Source: Saprospiraceae bacterium (GTDB lineage Bacteria > Bacteroidota > Bacteroidia > Chitinophagales > Saprospiraceae). Taken from it: 8,762 nucleotides of DNA. The stretch's first letter is position 1. The number at the start of each line of letters is the position of its first letter. The notes beneath the pieces were generated by a model that searched no databases, was not told the DNA's origin, and worked only from the letters and a program-made list of their open reading frames with translations. The position numbers were made by a program, and so were the translations under genes. This document shows positions 5,808 to 8,762 of this stretch, one piece after another. The stretch covers positions 1 to 8,762 of the forward strand of contig JALVCY010000501.1 in NCBI GenBank assembly GCA_027009605.1, written 5' to 3'.

Positions 5808-6437
5808 TTACAAAGCCCCCAACTCCAAATTAATCAACCGGCTAATCTCCCCCGCCCGATCCACTATCATAAAGTGTTTGGCTCCTTCGATACGTACAAC
5901 ATTCTGATCTTTGGGTGGCAAAATAAGGTCTTTGGAGCCGCTGATTTTCAAGCAATTAGGTATTCTTTCTTGGTTGTCCCATTGAGAGATGGCGGCGGCG
6001 GCCCATTTGGCGAAAGCCGGGTCGGTATCATCCAGAATTTCCTTCAAAATAGGATTTCTTGTCCCAAACAAAATCCAAGCCAGCCGAATAGAAATATGAA
6101 AAGCCCCTTTCGGAAAAAAACGTAGAATATTTGCTTTGCCCACCCCCCTATAAATCCATCTCAACTCTTGACGGGTTTCGGCGGAAGCCACTAAAATGGT
6201 AATTTTGGGACGGAATAATTTGCTAATTTCGACGGCCACCATCCCACCAAAGCTAACTCCCAACAGACCAAATTCTTCTTGAATATCTATGACTTGTGCC
6301 AACCGGCGGGCATAAGAAGATAAGCTTTCTTTAGGCAAGGGCTCAATCCATTCTATGGGAATCAGCTCATGATGCAGTTCCAAATATTCAAAGACACGCT
6401 TATCCGCACCGAGTCCTGATATGGCGTAGATTTTCAT
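5808..6437 (-). CDS. Small alpha/beta-fold hydrolase
   Basis: A cytoplasmic serine-hydrolase-like protein of 209 residues. The N-terminal strand KIYAISGLGADKRVF holds the oxyanion-side SGLGAD turn. The nucleophile elbow is GVSFGG (60-65, Ser62). The acid is probably D170 in ISGSKD, and the catalytic histidine H188 in EGAKHFMIVD, so the triad is complete. The lid region between about 90 and 150 is helical. No signal peptide or membrane segment is present. The ATG at 6437 is chosen over an upstream TTG at 6449 because the ATG begins exactly at the first beta strand. Substrate is unknown; short alpha/beta hydrolases of this shape are usually annotated only as esterase-like. It follows the b561 gene after 85 bases on the same strand and may share its transcript. 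Confidence 0.88.
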   Translation of the reverse strand: MKIYAISGLGADKRVFEYLELHHELIPIEWIEPLPKESLSSYARRLAQVIDIQEEFGLLGVSFGGMVAVEISKLFRPKITILVASAETRQELRWIYRGVGKANILRFFPKGAFHISIRLAWILFGTRNPILKEILDDTDPAFAKWAAAAISQWDNQERIPNCLKISGSKDLILPPKDQNVVRIEGAKHFMIVDRAGEISRLINLELGAL

Positions 6438-6522
6438 TTTTTGCTTCAACTCTTTGTGTGATTATTGAACGCAAAAAATCGCTCCGGATTATATACCCAA
6501 TTTCTGAATTCGTAAAGCCGCC

Positions 6523-7050
6523 CTACATCATCCGTCGCAAAGCATTTTCCTTGGTCTGTACATAATGCTTGACGACACCAATCACATGCAGCACCAATAA
6601 AACCATCAAAATCGTCGCCAAAATATTGTGCACGCCCAAAGAAGGCAACTCCCCGTGATGCGCAAACAACTCCGGATTATTCGCCAACAATCCCGCCTTA
6701 TATCCCCCTAAAATCATCGTCGCCACACCGGACAATCCAATCCCCAACATCAAGAAATAGAAGGCATTATGAATCCAAATCATGATTTTATCATTCACGG
6801 CGGACCCGGTTTTCAAATGGGGCGGACGAGCCGATGTAAAATACATCACACTTCGGATAATCGTCAAACCCAAAACCACCAATCCCAAAATTGCATGAAG
6901 CTTCAATACCCCCATCTTATCGGCAGCCTCCAATTCTTCCAAATACTTACCCAATGGAAAAAGCCCGATAATCAATAAGGCCGTCACCCAGTGAATGATG
7001 ACTAATCCCTTGTTGTACTTTTGGGTTAAATCGTTTTTGATTGTGTTCAT
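6523..7050 (-). CDS. Cytochrome b561 family di-haem membrane protein
   Basis: A 175-residue integral membrane electron carrier of the prokaryotic b561 / Ni-hydrogenase cytochrome b type. Four membrane helices are visible at about 14-34, 48-68, 90-114 and 138-162. Candidate haem ligands are H20 (IIHW, helix 1), H52 (KLHAILG, helix 2), H141 (GVHNILA) and H155 (LVLHVIG), both in helix 4. The 32-residue spacing of the first pair and the 14-residue spacing of the second fit the CybB-type pattern, with two b haems. The loop at 119-137 holds H131-H132 and a proline-rich turn, typical of the family. It probably passes electrons between quinone and a periplasmic partner; related proteins in E. coli act as superoxide:ubiquinone oxidoreductases, but this has not been shown for this group. 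ATG start with an A/T-rich leader. Confidence 0.92.
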   Translation of the reverse strand: MNTIKNDLTQKYNKGLVIIHWVTALLIIGLFPLGKYLEELEAADKMGVLKLHAILGLVVLGLTIIRSVMYFTSARPPHLKTGSAVNDKIMIWIHNAFYFLMLGIGLSGVATMILGGYKAGLLANNPELFAHHGELPSLGVHNILATILMVLLVLHVIGVVKHYVQTKENALRRMM

Positions 7051-7117
7051 TGTTAGACTGTGTTTAGATTTTTTGAAAAAAGGAAGCTACTCCGTACAGA
7101 TATCACCTGAATAATTA

Positions 7118-7125
7118 CAAAAATA
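7118..7125 (-). promoter_or_regulatory. Candidate -7 promoter box for the b561 gene
   Basis: TATTTTTG on the minus strand matches the Bacteroidetes TAnnTTTG box exactly, and lies about 70 bases upstream of the start codon. There is no TTTG at the right distance upstream, so the promoter is only half supported. Confidence 0.35.
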
Positions 7126-7134
7126 CAAAAAATC

Positions 7135-7168
7135 TTTTACTCTCGATGGAGTCCATGCGTAAATTCAA
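7135..7168 (-). promoter_or_regulatory. Shared upstream motif cluster, copy 2
   Basis: TTTTACT (7135-7141), TCGAT (7143-7147), AGTCCATGCGT (7150-7160) and TCAA (7165-7168) repeat the order and orientation of copy 1 at 4719-4756. It lies directly upstream of the candidate -7 box for the b561 gene, about where an activator site would be. The role is inferred from position only. Confidence 0.35.
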
Positions 7169-7282
7169 TATAGACGGGAATTAAAGAAAGGGATAAAACT
7201 TTGTAAAACCAAAAACAAACCACTATCCATAACTTTTTGGCGCAAGCTCAATAATTCTATTCAGCTCTATTATCTTTAGATT

Positions 7283-7366
7283 CCTAACCACTTAGTTTTG
7301 CACTAAGATTACACTAAGGTCTCTTAGTGCAGGCTTAGTGTTTTCTGCGTGAACTTAGTGGTCAGG
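7283..7366. repeat. Palindromic element B made of phased CACTAAG / CTTAGTG heptamers
   Basis: The left arm starts CCTAACCACTTAG and carries CACTAAG at 7301 and 7312. After a short centre (GTCT), the right arm carries CTTAGTG at 7323, 7334 and 7354, with a degenerate CTGCGTG at 7345, and ends GGTCAGG. The right-arm spacing 11, 11, 9 is the mirror of the 9, 11, 11 of element A, and the degenerate heptamer is the same one of the four. The left arm has lost one heptamer. Compared with element A the arms are exchanged: the CCTAAC ends face outward here and inward in A. Confidence 0.85.
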
Positions 7367-7648
7367 CTGTCCTATTAGATTTCCAGATAGAAAATTGCTG
7401 ATTAACGAGCGAAGCTTGCGAGCAAATCAACTTCTTCAACTTCCTCAACTACCGGAATATCGAAGGCAGAATGCCGAATGTCGAATAATGAAGTAAAATC
7501 CCCGCAAAAGCCCATATCGTCTCAACCTGCGAAGCTCTCAACCACGAAGTCCGAATCCACGATAGTAATCGGGACAAGTCTCAACAAGAGAGCCGAAGGC
7601 GAACGTCTCAACTTCTTCAACTAGCGAAGCGAATCAACTTCCTCCCCA
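7367..7648. repeat. Gene-free patchwork of short repeats
   Basis: No gene is visible between element B and the porin stop codon. TCAACTTCTTCAACT occurs exactly at 7427-7441 and 7608-7622. GCGAAGC occurs at 7409, 7529 and 7624, and CTCAAC at several places. A GAATGCCGAATGTCGAATAATGAA stretch near 7469-7492 shows CGAAT units. CGAT-AGTA-ATCG followed by GGGAC (7559-7575) resembles short palindromes common in Cytophagales intergenic regions, from memory. It is low-complexity repeat debris without sign of a promoter or RNA gene. Confidence 0.6.
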
Positions 7649-8762
7649 CTAATCCCGAAAACGCCAGCCAACCCCCAACCGAAAAGCAGGCTTAAACTGT
7701 GGATACCCAGCCGTCTGATAAAATGGACGTTTGTCCCAATAATACTGAAGATTCTCCATCTTAAAGAAAAACCGAAACGACGTCACCTGAAAATCCACAA
7801 ACCCATCAACAACCGAATAATTCGGCATAGCTTGAGCACTTTGCCGGACAAATTGACCGATGGCCGGCTGATAAGATTCCGGATAATATTGAGAATAAAA
7901 ACGATAATCTCCTCCCACTTTTAGCAAGAGAGCATTCTTAAATACTTTGCCCTCCCAAAACAATTGTTCCTGGGCAAAAAAGGCCGGCCGCTGTATGATG
8001 TCCGGGTCGGCCTGCTGATAGAGCCAATGATTAAATAAATGAAATCCTTTAATTTGAAAGGCCTTGCGGAGAAAAACTTGCAACACCGGAATACTCTTGG
8101 CTTCTTGAGTGGGACGTCCATCTTCTTGGTAATAAATATGATTGGTCAGCAAGGCTAATCGCCCGCCCAAGCCCAGGTGATACTGCGCCAATTCATACGT
8201 GCCCCCGACCCGATTGAGATACTCTTTATCAAAGCTATTCTCCCAAACCAAGTGCCGGGTAATATAATTCTTTTGCGCCAACAGACTAGGGCTAACAGAC
8301 TGTAAATCAGCACTTAATGTCCAACGACCTATCTTGCCCGTATTGATTTTCATTTGTCCCGAGATCAAGTAATCACCACTATTCCCCACTAAGCCCAAAT
8401 TCGCTTTCGCCGAAATTTCAAATATCTTTTTCAAGGTCACATCCCATTTTCCCGTAAGGGCTATCTGCGTCTCTTCAGTGTGCAACGGCTCTTGATTCAC
8501 TCGATATCGCACAACAGAAATCCCCGGCGAAGGCAACCACTCAAACTCCGTACTATCCGCTCGATGCCCCTTAAACAAAAGCCCAAATGATGTCCCCAAA
8601 GCATTGGACTTCATAAACTGCCGAACACCCCGGCCATCCGTCAAAAACAAATCGTAATAATTGGTATCAAGTGGGTTTTTATTATCAAAGAATTTGTAAT
8701 AATCAGTGCTGTACCAAAGCTTATTTTCCAAGGTTAAGAAATTACCTTTCCTAAAATTTCCC
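7649..8762 (-). CDS. Putative outer-membrane porin (Bacteroidetes Porin_10-like), C-terminal part
   Basis: The frame stays open to the window edge, so the gene begins outside; about 370 C-terminal residues are present. A TTG at 8731 is an internal leucine, not a start, since the in-frame residues GNFRKGNFLT precede it. The protein shows alternating polar and aromatic strands throughout (for example YSTDYYKFFDN, YRFYSQYYPES, FRFFFKMENLQYYW), typical of an outer-membrane beta-barrel. It ends FRLGVGWRFRD, a closing strand like those I associate with the Bacteroidetes putative-porin family, which usually has over 600 residues. No TonB-box or plug can be judged because the N-terminus is missing. 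It would act as a channel or barrel in the outer membrane; the substrate is unknown. The gene is GC-richer than darTG (a sampled line is near 60%). Confidence 0.8.
   Translation of the reverse strand, partial: GNFRKGNFLTLENKLWYSTDYYKFFDNKNPLDTNYYDLFLTDGRGVRQFMKSNALGTSFGLLFKGHRADSTEFEWLPSPGISVVRYRVNQEPLHTEETQIALTGKWDVTLKKIFEISAKANLGLVGNSGDYLISGQMKINTGKIGRWTLSADLQSVSPSLLAQKNYITRHLVWENSFDKEYLNRVGGTYELAQYHLGLGGRLALLTNHIYYQEDGRPTQEAKSIPVLQVFLRKAFQIKGFHLFNHWLYQQADPDIIQRPAFFAQEQLFWEGKVFKNALLLKVGGDYRFYSQYYPESYQPAIGQFVRQSAQAMPNYSVVDGFVDFQVTSFRFFFKMENLQYYWDKRPFYQTAGYPQFKPAFRLGVGWRFRD

Noticed and set aside
7427..7622. Small serine/threonine-rich coding frame across the TCAACTTC repeats
   Set aside because: The pattern is low-complexity repeat DNA broken by stops, without a start or leader.

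Overview
The window looks like a piece of a Bacteroidota chromosome, probably a Cytophagia- or Saprospiria-type environmental lineage. The genus cannot be read from the sequence. Grounds for this are an outer-membrane barrel of the Bacteroidetes putative-porin type, two lipoproteins, A-rich leaders without Shine-Dalgarno sites, a promoter of the Bacteroidetes form TTTG-N19-TAnnTTTG, and intergenic space filled with short palindromic and tandem repeats. Every credible gene lies on the minus strand, so transcription runs from high to low coordinates.

In transcription order: (1) 8762-7649 is the C-terminal part of a putative porin whose 5' end lies outside the window. (2) 7648-7051 has no gene. 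It holds a patchwork of short repeats, a palindromic repeat element (7283-7366) and the b561 leader. (3) 7050-5808 carries a four-helix cytochrome b561 and a small alpha/beta hydrolase. (4) 5700-4879 is an AT-rich lipoprotein gene ending in a peptidoglycan-binding-like domain. (5) 4878-4536 is a gene-free gap with a run of nine G and a motif cluster shared with the b561 leader. (6) 4535-2796 is a lipoprotein amidohydrolase of the YtcJ-like (Amidohydro_3) type. (7) 2508-834 is a complete darT-darG toxin-antitoxin operon with its own promoter. It is followed by 786-373, a small protein resembling only the DNA-binding (SAM-like) half of a tyrosine recombinase. (8) 372-1 has no convincing gene and contains an inverted repeat and a second copy of the palindromic element (98-198).

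Functionally, the clear system is DarTG. DarT ADP-ribosylates thymidine in single-stranded DNA; DarG removes the mark through its macro domain and also blocks DarT. DarTG systems are known to act in anti-phage defence. The third gene is close behind but separated by a hairpin that contains the darG stop codon, so it is either a weakly coupled third component or a passenger. The other genes look like cell-envelope and general metabolism genes without a shared pathway. The changes in base composition (AT-rich darTG and lipoprotein genes, GC-richer porin and amidohydrolase) and the repeats between blocks suggest a mosaic, gene-by-gene assembled region.

The most unusual non-coding structure is the pair of palindromic elements near the two ends of the window. 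Both are built from the same unit of four phased CACTAAG-like heptamers, but one is the other turned inside out.
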